From Alkalithermobacter paradoxus (GTDB taxonomy: Bacteria; Bacillota; Clostridia; Peptostreptococcales; Peptostreptococcaceae), in the NCBI GenBank assembly GCA_002029295.1, contig MZGW01000002.1:102001-166000 (forward strand): a stretch of 64,000 bases of DNA, in the 5' to 3' direction. Positions 55,483 through 64,000 of this stretch are shown here, in pieces; the first letter of the stretch is position 1, and each line of letters opens with the position of its first letter. Under the pieces are notes generated by a model that was not told the DNA's origin, made no database searches, and saw only the letters and a list, made by a program, of their open reading frames with translations. The position numbers and the translations under genes are program-made.

Positions 55483-57078
55483 ATGATAAGAATATCTAAC
55501 ATAAGAATGAGTATAGATGAAGATATAAAAAATATAGAAAAGTACATAATCAAGAAGTTAAAGATAAAAAAAGAAGATATATTAAGTTATAGCATATATA
55601 AAGAGTCTATAGATGCAAGAAGAAAAGGAAAGATAGATTTTATATATACAGTAGATGTTAAAGTAGATAATGAGGAAATGATTCTAAAAAAAATAAAGGA
55701 TATTGATGTAAGAAAATCTCCAGATTTAGAGTATAAAGATGTTGCTATGGGAGATACAAATATAAAAGAAAGACCTATTGTAGTTGGAATGGGACCTGCA
55801 GGATTATTTGCAGCACTTGTATTAGCACAAAGGGGTTATAATCCTATAGTTCTAGAAAGAGGACTAGATGTTGATAGAAGAAGTCAAGATGTAAGCTTAT
55901 TCTGGAGTAAAGGAAAACTAAACAAAGAATCGAATGTACAGTTCGGAGAAGGCGGAGCAGGAACATTTTCGGATGGAAAGCTAACGACTAGAATAAAAGA
56001 TATAAGATGCAGAAAGGTACTAGATGAACTTGTAAATGCTGGAGCACCTGATGAAATACTTTATTCTCATAAACCGCATGTAGGAACAGACATTCTAAAA
56101 GGTGTAGTTAAAAATATAAGAAACAAGATAATAGAACTTGGTGGGGAAGTTAGATTTGGATGTAAAGTCACAGATATAATAATAGAAGATAGCTGTGTAA
56201 AGGGAGTTATAGTAAATGGTTGTGAAACTATAAAATCTGATATAGTAATAATTACTATAGGACATAGTGCAAGAGATACTTATGAAATATTGTACAAAAG
56301 AGGAGTTAAAATAATTCAAAAGCCATTTGCAATAGGAGCTAGAATTGAACATCCACAGATACTCATAAATAAGTCGCAATACAAGGAATTTTATAATCAT
56401 TCAAGACTTGGAGCGGCAGATTATAGGCTTATACATCATGCACAGAATAAAAGAACAGGATATACATTTTGTATGTGCCCAGGAGGAAGTGTAATAGCCT
56501 CATCATCTGATGAAAATATAGTTGTAACTAATGGTATGAGTGAGCATAAAAGAGACAAACAAAATGCCAATAGTGCACTTCTTGTAAATATAGTTCCTGA
56601 AGATTTTGGAAGTGATCATCCCCTTGCAGGAGTATATTTTCAGGAAAAATATGAGAAACTAGCATTTAAACTAGGTGGGGGAAATTATTTTGCTCCTATT
56701 CAGTTAGTAGGAGATTTTATAAAAGGACAAGAATCTAAAAGTTTAGGAAGTGTAGCTCCAAGTTATGCTCCTGGTGTTGTATTAACTGATTTAAGAGAGT
56801 GTTTACCAGAATTTGTTGTAGAAACTATGAAAGAGTCAATAATACAGCTAGACAAAAAACTTAATGGATTTGCTTTGCATGATGCAATACTTACAGGAGT
56901 AGAAACAAGATCATCATCACCTATAAGAATAGTAAGAGATGAAGGAAATTTTGAATCTGTGAACATAAAAGGGCTCTATCCAGGAGGAGAAGGGGCTGGA
57001 TATGCTGGAGGAATAGTATCAGCTGCTGTAGATGGAATAAAAATAGCAGAAAGTATAATAATGAAATATCATATTTAA
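55483..57078 (+). CDS. FAD-dependent dehydrogenase of COG2509 type
   Basis: A 531-residue flavoprotein. An N-terminal ~85-residue ferredoxin-like domain precedes a Rossmann FAD site (VVGMGPAGLFAALVLAQRG, G102-x-G104-x-x-G107), then QFGEGGAGTFSDGKLTTR, VITIGHSARDTYEI, and the C-terminal FAD motif YPGGEGAGYAGGIVSAAVDGI. These are COG2509 hallmarks. The substrate is unknown. Its stop codon overlaps a Pho box, so transcription of the next gene begins at its end. Confidence 0.9.
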   Translation: MIRISNIRMSIDEDIKNIEKYIIKKLKIKKEDILSYSIYKESIDARRKGKIDFIYTVDVKVDNEEMILKKIKDIDVRKSPDLEYKDVAMGDTNIKERPIVVGMGPAGLFAALVLAQRGYNPIVLERGLDVDRRSQDVSLFWSKGKLNKESNVQFGEGGAGTFSDGKLTTRIKDIRCRKVLDELVNAGAPDEILYSHKPHVGTDILKGVVKNIRNKIIELGGEVRFGCKVTDIIIEDSCVKGVIVNGCETIKSDIVIITIGHSARDTYEILYKRGVKIIQKPFAIGARIEHPQILINKSQYKEFYNHSRLGAADYRLIHHAQNKRTGYTFCMCPGGSVIASSSDENIVVTNGMSEHKRDKQNANSALLVNIVPEDFGSDHPLAGVYFQEKYEKLAFKLGGGNYFAPIQLVGDFIKGQESKSLGSVAPSYAPGVVLTDLRECLPEFVVETMKESIIQLDKKLNGFALHDAILTGVETRSSSPIRIVRDEGNFESVNIKGLYPGGEGAGYAGGIVSAAVDGIKIAESIIMKYHI

Positions 57079-57091
57079 CACTAACTTAACA
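57075..57091 (+). promoter_or_regulatory. Pho box upstream of the first Na/Pi cotransporter gene
   Basis: TTAACA at 57075-57080 and TTAACA at 57086-57091, exactly 11 bp apart, the spacing of PhoP half-sites. The first overlaps the stop codon of the preceding gene. An extended -10, TGATAAAAT, is at 57131-57139. Confidence 0.65.
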
Positions 57092-57169
57092 TTATTAATT
57101 TTTATTTAAATACACATACCCATATATATCTGATAAAATTTAGAGATAGCAATACAAAGGGGGAATGGA

Positions 57170-58789
57170 ATGGGAATAAATGTTTTGTTTGGAATAATAG
57201 GAGGATTAGGTTTATTTTTATATGGTATACATCTAATGGGAACTGCTCTTCAGAAAGTAACTGGAGATAAAATAAAGAAAATAGCTGGAATTTTAACGGA
57301 CAATAAATTTTTAGGAGTTTTGCTTGGAATATTTGTTACAGGCATAGTTCAAAGCAGTAGCATAACAACTGTTATGCTAGTTGGGTTTGTTAATGCTGGA
57401 ATACTAAAGCTTACACAATCTTTAGGGCTTATAATGGGAGCAAATATAGGGACAACTTTAACAGCACAAATGATTTCATTTAGTTTTGAAGATATAGTAC
57501 CAATACTAATTGGAATAGGTATGGTTTTACATCTGTCTAGTAACAAGGAAAGAACAAAGCAATTAGGGGAAGCACTTATAGGGCTTGGAATATTATTTTT
57601 AGGTATGGATTTTTTAAGAAGTGCTGTAAAGCCACTTGAAAACTTTGAAACATTTAGAAATATATTAATAAGCTTTGGGCATAATCCAGTTCTGGGAATA
57701 CTTATAGGAATTGCTTTATCTATAATACTTCAAAGCAGTACAGCTGCTATAGGACTATTAATAGCATTGGCATCACAAGGATTAATTCCTTTAGTATCAG
57801 CACTTCCCATACTGTATGGAGAAAATATAGGCACTTGTACAACTGCATTAATCTCTAGTATAGGTGCAAATAAAGATGCTAAAAGAGCCGCTAGTTTACA
57901 CATTTTATTTAATTTAGTGGGAACTATTTTATTTACAACAATTCTATATAGGCCTATGGAAAGTTTGATTGTATATATAAATCCAAATGATATATCAAGG
58001 CAAATAGCCAATGCACATACTCTTTTTAATATAACAAGTACAATACTTATTATTCCATTTTCTGCACAACTAATAAAGTTGTCTAAAGTGATAATAAAAG
58101 ATGAAAATGATGAAAATGAGTATACTAAGATTAGTAGATATCTTGATGATAGAATGCTAAAAACTCCTACAATAGCACTTGAAAGTGCTGTGAAAGAAAC
58201 TCTTTATATGGCAGAAATTGCAAAGGATTCATTTCAATGTGCTATGAATGGATTTTTGAGTAGATCAAAAGACGAAGTACTAAAAGTATTTGAAAAGGAA
58301 AAAATTATAAATGAATTTGAAAAGAATATAATAAGCTATATGATAAAGCTTTCTAATGCATCGATGTGCTCAGAAAGTAGAGAAACTATGGATGGATTGT
58401 TTAATATAGTAAATGACGTAGAGAGAATAGGAGATCACTCAGAAAATATAGCTGAACTTGCAGTGGTAGCAATAGACAAACACCTTGCGTTCTCAGAAGA
58501 AGCCATAAAAGATCTTAATAATATGTATACAAGGGTATTAGATGTATATGAACTATCCATAAAAGCTATGAAGCAAAGAGATGTTAGATTATCACTTGAA
58601 ATAATGAAATTAGAAGAAAAAATAGATATACTAGAAAGATTATGTAGAAAAAATCACATATACAGACTAAACACAAAATCCTGCCATCCTGAGTCTGGTA
58701 TAGTATTTCTAGATTTGATAAGCAATATGGAGAGAATAGCAGATCATGCATCTAATATAGCAAGAACAGTCATAGACAGCAAAAGATAG
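57170..58789 (+). CDS. Na/Pi cotransporter family protein with PhoU-like tail
   Basis: A 539-residue transporter. The N-terminal half has two Na_Pi_cotrans repeats with the QSSS/QSSTA signatures (GIVQSSSITTVMLVGFVNAG, IILQSSTAAIGLLIAL). The soluble C-terminal half (about 330-535) is a PhoU-like helical domain (VNDVERIGDHSENIAELAV, ISNMERIADHASNIA). AAAGGGGG precedes the ATG. Two 11-bp-phased TTAACA repeats and an extended -10 lie upstream, so phosphate starvation control is likely. A paralog follows. Confidence 0.93.
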   Translation: MGINVLFGIIGGLGLFLYGIHLMGTALQKVTGDKIKKIAGILTDNKFLGVLLGIFVTGIVQSSSITTVMLVGFVNAGILKLTQSLGLIMGANIGTTLTAQMISFSFEDIVPILIGIGMVLHLSSNKERTKQLGEALIGLGILFLGMDFLRSAVKPLENFETFRNILISFGHNPVLGILIGIALSIILQSSTAAIGLLIALASQGLIPLVSALPILYGENIGTCTTALISSIGANKDAKRAASLHILFNLVGTILFTTILYRPMESLIVYINPNDISRQIANAHTLFNITSTILIIPFSAQLIKLSKVIIKDENDENEYTKISRYLDDRMLKTPTIALESAVKETLYMAEIAKDSFQCAMNGFLSRSKDEVLKVFEKEKIINEFEKNIISYMIKLSNASMCSESRETMDGLFNIVNDVERIGDHSENIAELAVVAIDKHLAFSEEAIKDLNNMYTRVLDVYELSIKAMKQRDVRLSLEIMKLEEKIDILERLCRKNHIYRLNTKSCHPESGIVFLDLISNMERIADHASNIARTVIDSKR

Positions 58790-58810
58790 CTTGATTAGCT
58801 ATCTTTTTTT
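58781..58810 (+). terminator. terminator of the first Na/Pi gene
   Basis: AAAAGATAGCT / AGCTATCTTTT with a TGATT loop, then TTTT. Repeat copy C begins at the next base. Confidence 0.88.
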
Positions 58811-58916
58811 ATAATGAATAGGAAATTATAAACTTTTGAATTGTGGATAATTTATAATTTCCGTTATGAATTTCAAAAAAGTCTACTTTTAAAATCTTTC
58901 AAAGAAAGACTTTTTT
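58811..58916 (+). repeat. terminator-associated hairpin element, copy C
   Basis: A 106-bp copy almost identical to A and B. It begins directly after the Na/Pi terminator T-run, has the 12-bp hairpin 1 (GGAAATTATAAA / TTTATAATTTCC) and a 10-bp hairpin 2 (AAAAAAGTCT / AGACTTTTTT). TTTTTTATA occurs at both ends. Confidence 0.85.
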
Positions 58917-58924
58917 ATACCAAT

Positions 58925-58992
58925 TTAACCCAATGTTAACGTATTCTTAACCAAATTTACTTTTAATTAATATTTTTAACAATAACTTAACA
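58925..58992 (+). promoter_or_regulatory. Pho box upstream of the second Na/Pi cotransporter gene
   Basis: TTAACC/TTAACG/TTAACC start at 58925, 58936 and 58947, spaced 11 bp. TTAACA starts at 58976 and 58987, also 11 bp apart. TGATAAAAT, an extended -10, follows at 59010-59018. This is the clearest phosphate-regulon signal in the window. Confidence 0.75.
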
Positions 58993-59063
58993 TTTCTTGA
59001 GCCATTTTCTGATAAAATTAGACAGCACGCAATTATAAAATATCAATTTTGAGGAGGATACTT

Positions 59064-60689
59064 ATGGCTTTGGAAATAGGATTAGGAATACTAGGAGGCC
59101 TTGGACTATTCCTTTATGGAATGAATTTAATGGCAGATGGTCTTCAAAAAGCCGCAGGAAGTAAACTAAAAAAGATAATTGAGCTTTTGACAAAAAATAC
59201 TTTGACAGGAGTTTTAGTTGGAGCTTTTGTTACAGCTATAGTTCAAAGTAGTAGTGCAACTACAGTTATGGTTGTTGGATTTGTAAATGCTGGTATAATG
59301 AATCTAACTCAAGCAGTAGGACTTATAATGGGAGCGAATGTAGGTACAACTATAACAGCTCAGCTTGTTGCTTTTAAGCTTGAAGATATAGCACCAATTG
59401 TAGTTGGAGTAGGTATGATGCTTTATTTATTTAGTAATAAGCCAAAAACTAAACAAATAGCTGAAGTATTAATAGGATTTGGTATATTATTTATTGGTAT
59501 GGGTTATTTAAGTAAGGCAGTTAGACCTTTAAGAGATGTACAAGCATTTAAAGATTTATTAGTAAGTTTTGCTCACAACCCAATGCTTGGAATACTTATG
59601 GGATTTGCACTAACTGTTATGGTTCAAAGTAGTACAGCTTCTATGGGTATACTTTTAGCATTAGCATCGCAAGGATTAATTCCTTTAGCATCCGCACTAC
59701 CTATTTTATACGGACAGAATATAGGAACATGTGTTACTGCTTTAATATCTAGTATAGGAGCAAGTAAGAATGCAAAAAGAGCAGCTATGCTTCACTTAAT
59801 ATTTAATATCGTAGGAACAGTATTGTTTGCAACTATATTAGTTATTCCTATAAGGACTTTAGTTGTATCATTAAGTCCAAATGATGTAGTAAGACAAATA
59901 GCAAATACACATACGCTATTTAATGTTATAAATGTTATAATTCAATTCCCGTTTGCTGCTTTACTAGTAAAAACTGTTATGATATTAATTCCAGAGAGAG
60001 AAGATGAAAAAGAAGCTAATAAAACTACAAAATATCTTGACGATAGAATACTGCAAACACCTTCTATAGCTCTTGAAAATGGAATAAGAGAATGTCTTCG
60101 TATGGGTAAATTAGCAAAAGGCTCGTTTGAAAGTGCAATGGATGGATTCTTTAGCAAATCAGAAGAAAAGGCAAAAGAAACATTTGAGAAAGAAAGAAAG
60201 GTAAACGAACTAGAAAAAAGTATAGTTGATTATATGATAAAGCTTTCTAACACGGCTATGTCTCACAGAAATAGAGAAATAGTAAATGGATTATTTCACA
60301 CGGTTAATGATATAGAGAGAGTAGGAGATCATGCTGACAATATAGCAGAATTAGCTATGGTAGCTATAGAAAAAGACTTACCATTCTCTAACGAAGCTAT
60401 AGATGACCTTAGAAAAATGTACACTAAAGTGTTAGATACTTATAAATATTCACTTGAATGTATGAAAACAGGAAATATGGATTTAGCATTTAATGTAATA
60501 AAAATGGAAGAACAAGTTGATATAATGGAAAAAACTTGCAGAACTAATCATATACACAGATTAAATACAAGTTCTTGTAATGCGGAATCAGGTATAATAT
60601 TCTTGGATTTAATAAGTAATATGGAAAGAATAGCAGATCATGCATCAAATATAGCAAGAGCAGTTATAGATGCAAGCAAGCATGAATAA
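59064..60689 (+). CDS. Na/Pi cotransporter family protein with PhoU-like tail (paralog)
   Basis: 541 residues with the same layout as the preceding Na/Pi protein: QSSSATTVMVVGFVNAGIM and QSSTASMGILLAL repeats, then a PhoU-like tail with VNDIERVGDHADNIAELAM and ISNMERIADHASNIARAV. The ATG at 59064 follows GAGGAGGAT; a TTG at 59049 precedes that site. It has its own Pho box, so both paralogs appear to be phosphate-regulated. One copy could be the housekeeping or lower-affinity version. Confidence 0.93.
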   Translation: MALEIGLGILGGLGLFLYGMNLMADGLQKAAGSKLKKIIELLTKNTLTGVLVGAFVTAIVQSSSATTVMVVGFVNAGIMNLTQAVGLIMGANVGTTITAQLVAFKLEDIAPIVVGVGMMLYLFSNKPKTKQIAEVLIGFGILFIGMGYLSKAVRPLRDVQAFKDLLVSFAHNPMLGILMGFALTVMVQSSTASMGILLALASQGLIPLASALPILYGQNIGTCVTALISSIGASKNAKRAAMLHLIFNIVGTVLFATILVIPIRTLVVSLSPNDVVRQIANTHTLFNVINVIIQFPFAALLVKTVMILIPEREDEKEANKTTKYLDDRILQTPSIALENGIRECLRMGKLAKGSFESAMDGFFSKSEEKAKETFEKERKVNELEKSIVDYMIKLSNTAMSHRNREIVNGLFHTVNDIERVGDHADNIAELAMVAIEKDLPFSNEAIDDLRKMYTKVLDTYKYSLECMKTGNMDLAFNVIKMEEQVDIMEKTCRTNHIHRLNTSSCNAESGIIFLDLISNMERIADHASNIARAVIDASKHE

Positions 60690-60692
60690 AAT

Positions 60693-60721
60693 AAAGAGAT
60701 AGCCTAGGCTATCTCTTTTTA
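60693..60721 (+). terminator. terminator of the second Na/Pi gene
   Basis: AAAGAGATAGCC / GGCTATCTCTTT with TA at the tip, then TTT. Confidence 0.85.
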
Positions 60722-60738
60722 TATAAGGGGTGATAATA

Positions 60739-61569
60739 ATGGAGAGAGTATTTAAGATAGCACTTTGTCAAATCAAAGTAGAAAATGATAAAGAAAAAAA
60801 TATAGAAAAAGGAATAAAGTACATAAAAGAAGCGGCAAAAAATGGTGCAAAGTTGATATGTCTTGGAGAAATGTTTAATTGTCCTTATAGAAAGGAAACT
60901 TTCAAAGAATATGCGGAAGAAGAGAAAAATAGTAAAACATTAAAAATAATATCTAAGGTAGCTAAAGAAAACAAAGTATATGTAATTGCAGGATCCATAC
61001 CTGAAAAAGAAAATGATAAATACTACAACACATCGTTTGTATTTGATAAAGAAGGAAATGTTATAGCAAAGCATAGAAAAATACATCTATATGACGTAGA
61101 TATAAAGGGAAAAGTTTTTGTTAAAGAGTCTGATATATTTTCTTATGGACAAGATATAACTGTATTTGATACAGAGTATTGTAAAATAGGGCTTAGTATA
61201 TGCTATGATATCAGATTTCCAGAGGTTTTTAGAATAATGGAGCAAAAAGGGGCAAAACTTATAGTAGTTCCTGCGGCATTTAATATTGTTACAGGTCCTA
61301 TGCATTGGGATCTATTAGTAAAAGCTAGGGCGGTAGATAATCAGGTATATATTGCTGCTGTAAGTCCAGCTAGAAACTATGATGAAAAATATGTGATATA
61401 TGGACATAGTAAAGTATCTGATCCACTTGGAAATATAGTAGATAGTTTAGATGAAAAAGAGGGGATACTTTACAGCGAGATAAATTTGGATTATATTAGT
61501 AAGGTGAGGGAAGAACTTCCTTTATTAAAACATAGAAGATCAGATTTGTATGAAGTGAAAATAAAGTAG
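60739..61569 (+). CDS. nitrilase-superfamily amidase, omega-amidase (NIT2)-like
   Basis: A 276-residue carbon-nitrogen hydrolase with the Glu-Lys-Cys triad: E44 in CLGEMFNCPY, K114 in KHRKIHLYDVD, C155 in LSICYDIRFPE. The KIHLYDVD and RFPE words are close to Nit2/omega-amidase, which hydrolyses alpha-ketoglutaramate. The ATG at 60739 follows AAGGGG by 8 bases; a GTG at 60730 overlaps that site. It is 12 bases before pgi, so co-transcribed, though a metabolic link is not clear. Confidence 0.88.
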   Translation: MERVFKIALCQIKVENDKEKNIEKGIKYIKEAAKNGAKLICLGEMFNCPYRKETFKEYAEEEKNSKTLKIISKVAKENKVYVIAGSIPEKENDKYYNTSFVFDKEGNVIAKHRKIHLYDVDIKGKVFVKESDIFSYGQDITVFDTEYCKIGLSICYDIRFPEVFRIMEQKGAKLIVVPAAFNIVTGPMHWDLLVKARAVDNQVYIAAVSPARNYDEKYVIYGHSKVSDPLGNIVDSLDEKEGILYSEINLDYISKVREELPLLKHRRSDLYEVKIK

Positions 61570-61581
61570 GAGGAAATCAAA

Positions 61582-62934
61582 ATGGAGAAATTGACTTTCG
61601 ATTATTCAAAAGCAAGTAAGTTCATAAAAGAGCATGAAGTAGAATACTTAAATCCTTTCATAAAAGAAGCACACAATATGCTTCATGAAAAAAATGGTCC
61701 AGGAAATGATTTTGTAGGATGGGTTGACCTACCTATAAATTATGATAAAGAAGAATTTGATAGAATAAAAAAAGCAGCACAGAAGATAAAAGATACTTGT
61801 GATGTATTACTTGTAATAGGTATAGGAGGGTCTTATTTAGGAGCAAGAGCTGCTATAGAAATGCTTGGTCATACATTCAGAAATAATCTTTGCAAAGAAG
61901 ATAGAAAAGGGCCTGAAATATACTTTGTAGGACACAATATAAGTTCAACATACATGATGGACTTATTAGATATTATAAAAGATAAAGATGTATGCATAAA
62001 TGTAATATCTAAATCAGGAACTACAACAGAGCCGGCAATAGCATTTAGGATATTCAAAGAGTACATAGAAAACAAATATGGAAAAGAAGAAGCTAAAAAT
62101 AGAATATTTGCAACTACAGATAAAGAAAGAGGAGCATTAAAAAAACTTGCAGATAGTGAAGGATATGAAACATTTGTAATTCCAGATGATGTAGGTGGAA
62201 GATTCTCTGTTTTAACTGCTGTAGGATTACTTCCAATAGCAGTTTCAGGAGCTAATATAGATGAAATTATGAAAGGTGCAAGTGATGCTTTACATGAGTA
62301 CTCTAATTGTGATTTAAAGAATAATTACTGCTATCAATATGCTGCAGTTAGAAATGCACTTCACAGAAAAGGCAAGAATATAGAGCTTATGGTTAATTAT
62401 GAACCAGCACTTCACTACATAGCTGAGTGGTGGAAACAACTTTATGGAGAAAGTGAAGGAAAAGATCAAAAGGGAATATTCCCTGCATCAGTAGATTTTT
62501 CTACAGATTTACACTCAATGGGTCAGTATATACAAGATGGAAGAAGAGATCTGTTTGAAACAGTATTAAATGTTCAAAATTCTAGAAGAAATATAACTAT
62601 AAAAGAAGAAAAAGAAGATTTAGATGGTCTGAATTACTTAGCTTCAAAAACAGTTGATTTCGTAAATCAAAAGGCGTTCGAAGGTACACTACTTGCACAT
62701 ACAGATGGAAATGTACCTAATTTAATAATAAATATTCCGCATCTTAATGAATATTACTTTGGGTATTTAATATATTTCTTTGAAAAGGCATGTGCTATAA
62801 GTGGATATATGTTAGGTGTTAATCCATTCGATCAACCGGGTGTAGAAGATTATAAGAGAAATATGTTTGCTTTACTTGGAAAGCCAGGATATGAAAAAGA
62901 AAAGAAAGAATTAGAAGAAAGACTGAAAAAGTAG
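61582..62934 (+). CDS. pgi: glucose-6-phosphate isomerase
   Basis: A 450-residue glycolytic enzyme of the short Bacillus type. It has [47 protein letters not shown] and [16 protein letters not shown], the two PGI signatures included. AGGAGG precedes the ATG. It ends in a perfect 32-bp palindrome that serves as a bidirectional terminator with the convergent patatin gene. Confidence 0.97.
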   Translation: MEKLTFDYSKASKFIKEHEVEYLNPFIKEAHNMLHEKNGPGNDFVGWVDLPINYDKEEFDRIKKAAQKIKDTCDVLLVIGIGGSYLGARAAIEMLGHTFRNNLCKEDRKGPEIYFVGHNISSTYMMDLLDIIKDKDVCINVISKSGTTTEPAIAFRIFKEYIENKYGKEEAKNRIFATTDKERGALKKLADSEGYETFVIPDDVGGRFSVLTAVGLLPIAVSGANIDEIMKGASDALHEYSNCDLKNNYCYQYAAVRNALHRKGKNIELMVNYEPALHYIAEWWKQLYGESEGKDQKGIFPASVDFSTDLHSMGQYIQDGRRDLFETVLNVQNSRRNITIKEEKEDLDGLNYLASKTVDFVNQKAFEGTLLAHTDGNVPNLIINIPHLNEYYFGYLIYFFEKACAISGYMLGVNPFDQPGVEDYKRNMFALLGKPGYEKEKKELEERLKK

Positions 62935-62957
62935 TAAGGATATCCTTACTACTTTTT
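62926..62957. terminator. bidirectional terminator, perfect 32-bp palindrome
   Basis: Each 16-bp arm (AAAAAGTAGTAAGGAT and its complement) provides a T-run to one strand. Both stop codons of pgi and the patatin gene fall inside. Confidence 0.85.
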
Positions 62958-63812
62958 TAAAAAATTAATTATATTATTTATGTGTTTTTTTCCTGCGAGT
63001 TCTCCTCTATATATACACTCATCTATTCTACCTTTATCTAAAAGTCCAACATCCCATATTTGAGGATTCATAACATAAGAAATATCAGAATACTTCTCTA
63101 TCTTTAGCTTAGTTATTTCATACATCATGATATCTAAAGATTGAGTTAAAATTTCAAAACCGTTATCAACATCTTCTCTAAGCATTCCATTGTATCCAAG
63201 ATTTATTCCAATTACCTTGTCGGCTCCCATGTGTATAAGACTTTCTAAAGGAAGATTATCCAAGACACCACCATCAACGAGTCTAATCATATCATTATTT
63301 AAATTTACCATCTTTGGTTTAAATATCAAAGGTATAGAGCAACTAGCTCTAACAGCACTAGCAATATCTATATCTGTAACAACATCGTAATTAAGGGAAA
63401 GATCAAAATTTTGTTTAGAACAAAATACTATTTTTTTACAACTATTTATATCTACTGAAGTAATAGCTAGAGGAATTTCAGTATCGTACATTTTTTTATC
63501 TGAAAATAAAACTCTTAAACTATCTTCTAATTTATCTCCATTTAATATTCCGGTGATTTTACTTTTCTTAAAAAAGATAATGGATTTGATTATGCCAAAA
63601 TAATCAATATCAACAAAGTTATCAAATAAATATGTTGATTTTTCTATTTCATTTAAGGAATAACCTAGTGCATATAAAGATGCAACTATACTACCGCTAC
63701 TCGTTCCAGATATAATATCTGGTTTTATTCCATGACTTTCTAATACTTTGAGTATACCTATATGAGCAGCTCCTCTCACTCCACCTCCCGAAAGAGCTAA
63801 TCCTATTTTCAT
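62949..63812 (-). CDS. patatin-like phospholipase, RssA type
   Basis: A 287-residue lipid hydrolase with a Ser-Asp dyad. Oxyanion loop SGGGVRGAAHIG (8-19), nucleophile S38 in GTSSG, and D180 in DGG. The length and motif spacing fit bacterial RssA/YlbK-type proteins. AAAGGGGGTG precedes the ATG on the minus strand. It is divergent from a DUF2325 gene. Confidence 0.9.
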   Translation of the reverse strand: MKIGLALSGGGVRGAAHIGILKVLESHGIKPDIISGTSSGSIVASLYALGYSLNEIEKSTYLFDNFVDIDYFGIIKSIIFFKKSKITGILNGDKLEDSLRVLFSDKKMYDTEIPLAITSVDINSCKKIVFCSKQNFDLSLNYDVVTDIDIASAVRASCSIPLIFKPKMVNLNNDMIRLVDGGVLDNLPLESLIHMGADKVIGINLGYNGMLREDVDNGFEILTQSLDIMMYEITKLKIEKYSDISYVMNPQIWDVGLLDKGRIDECIYRGELAGKKHINNIINFLKK

Positions 63813-63848
63813 AAAATCACCCCCTTTTATTAATATATTAAAAAAATA

Positions 63849-63877
63849 TTGACAATGTTATCAAATTGATATAGAAT
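63849..63877 (+). promoter_or_regulatory. promoter of the DUF2325 gene
   Basis: TTGACA at 63849-63854 and TAGAAT at 63872-63877, spacing 17 bp. The expected start is near 63884, inside the Fur box. Confidence 0.7.
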
Positions 63878-63882
63878 TTAAT

Positions 63883-63897
63883 TAATAATAATTATCA
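63883..63897 (-). promoter_or_regulatory. Fur box
   Basis: On the minus strand TGATAATTATTATTA matches the Fur consensus TGATAATNATTATCA at all but one base. It covers the predicted start site, so Fe-Fur should block transcription. An imperfect related dyad, TGACAATGTTATCA, overlaps the -35 at 63850-63863. Confidence 0.65.
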
Positions 63898-63922
63898 ATA
63901 TCATTTTGGAGGGGGATTTAAA

Positions 63923-64000
63923 ATGAGTATAGTTATATTTGGTGGACACGATAGAATGGAAAGAATTTACATAGATGAAGCTAAAAAGATGGGTCTAAAA
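63923..64000 (+). CDS. DUF2325-domain protein (3' end beyond window)
   Basis: Only the first 26 residues are visible: MSIVIFGGHDRMERIYIDEA, then KKMGLK. The start VIFGGHDRM is typical of DUF2325. GGAGGGGG precedes the ATG. The promoter carries a Fur box, so it should be made when iron is scarce. DUF2325 has no firmly assigned function to my knowledge. Confidence 0.7.
   Translation, partial: MSIVIFGGHDRMERIYIDEAKKMGLK

Noticed and set aside
58790-59063. A small RNA gene or ORF between the Na/Pi paralogs
   Set aside because: The interval is explained by a terminator, repeat copy C, and the Pho box with its -10.

Overview
The window is AT-rich DNA from a low-GC Gram-positive bacterium. AGA arginine and ATA isoleucine codons dominate, ribosome binding sites are strong GGAGG types, and almost every operon ends in a short intrinsic terminator. 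GatCAB, a Spo0E-like phosphatase, a Clostridium-type pilus locus and an H-NOX chemoreceptor point to a spore-forming anaerobe of class Clostridia, perhaps near Peptostreptococcaceae. The exact genus is inference. I saw no tRNA, rRNA, CRISPR array, phage or transposase gene.

Layout. 1-4.4 kb: the end of an iron-type ABC ATPase, a sensor kinase/response regulator pair with a His/Met-rich sensor, a divergent secreted DUF2680 protein, and a ZnuA-like zinc-binding lipoprotein. 4.5-10.4 kb: ligA, a Crp/Fnr regulator and gatCAB. 10.6-16.2 kb: oppBCDF and oppA. 16.2-21.8 kb: a possible ADP-ribosyltransferase-fold protein, an AIR-synthase-like protein, a cell-wall amidase, a fused RNase PH/RdgB, a phosphodiesterase and a UPF0316 membrane protein. 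22-31 kb: an anion permease, tig-clpP-clpX, a chromate-transporter pair, lon and ysxC (protein quality control). 31-36 kb: an amino acid permease and a small accessory island of unknown genes. 36-40.8 kb: two unknown membrane proteins and two chemoreceptors, one with an H-NOX haem domain. 40.8-50.9 kb: a DUF881 protein and a complete type IV pilus operon (pilB, T, C, A, D, M, N, O and minor pilins). 51-53.7 kb: unknown genes, a SEC-C protein and a Spo0E-like protein. 53.9-64 kb: pckA, a flavoprotein, two paralogous Na/Pi cotransporters with Pho boxes, a nitrilase-family amidase, pgi, a patatin, and the start of a Fur-boxed DUF2325 gene.

Most interesting non-coding structure. (1) A family of ~107-bp intergenic elements has four copies: a tandem pair at 21828-22042, one at 58811-58916 and a diverged one at 35946-36053. 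Each has two hairpins whose pairing is kept by compensating changes. The three young copies start exactly at the T-tract of an intrinsic terminator, as if the element targets terminators. (2) A perfect 56-bp palindrome at 33438-33493 contains two identical, fully overlapping, opposed -35/-10 promoters between two divergent unknown genes. (3) Eleven-bp-phased TTAACA repeats (Pho boxes) precede both Na/Pi transporters. (4) A near-perfect Fur box precedes DUF2325. All sequence-family calls come from reading motifs. No database search was possible.
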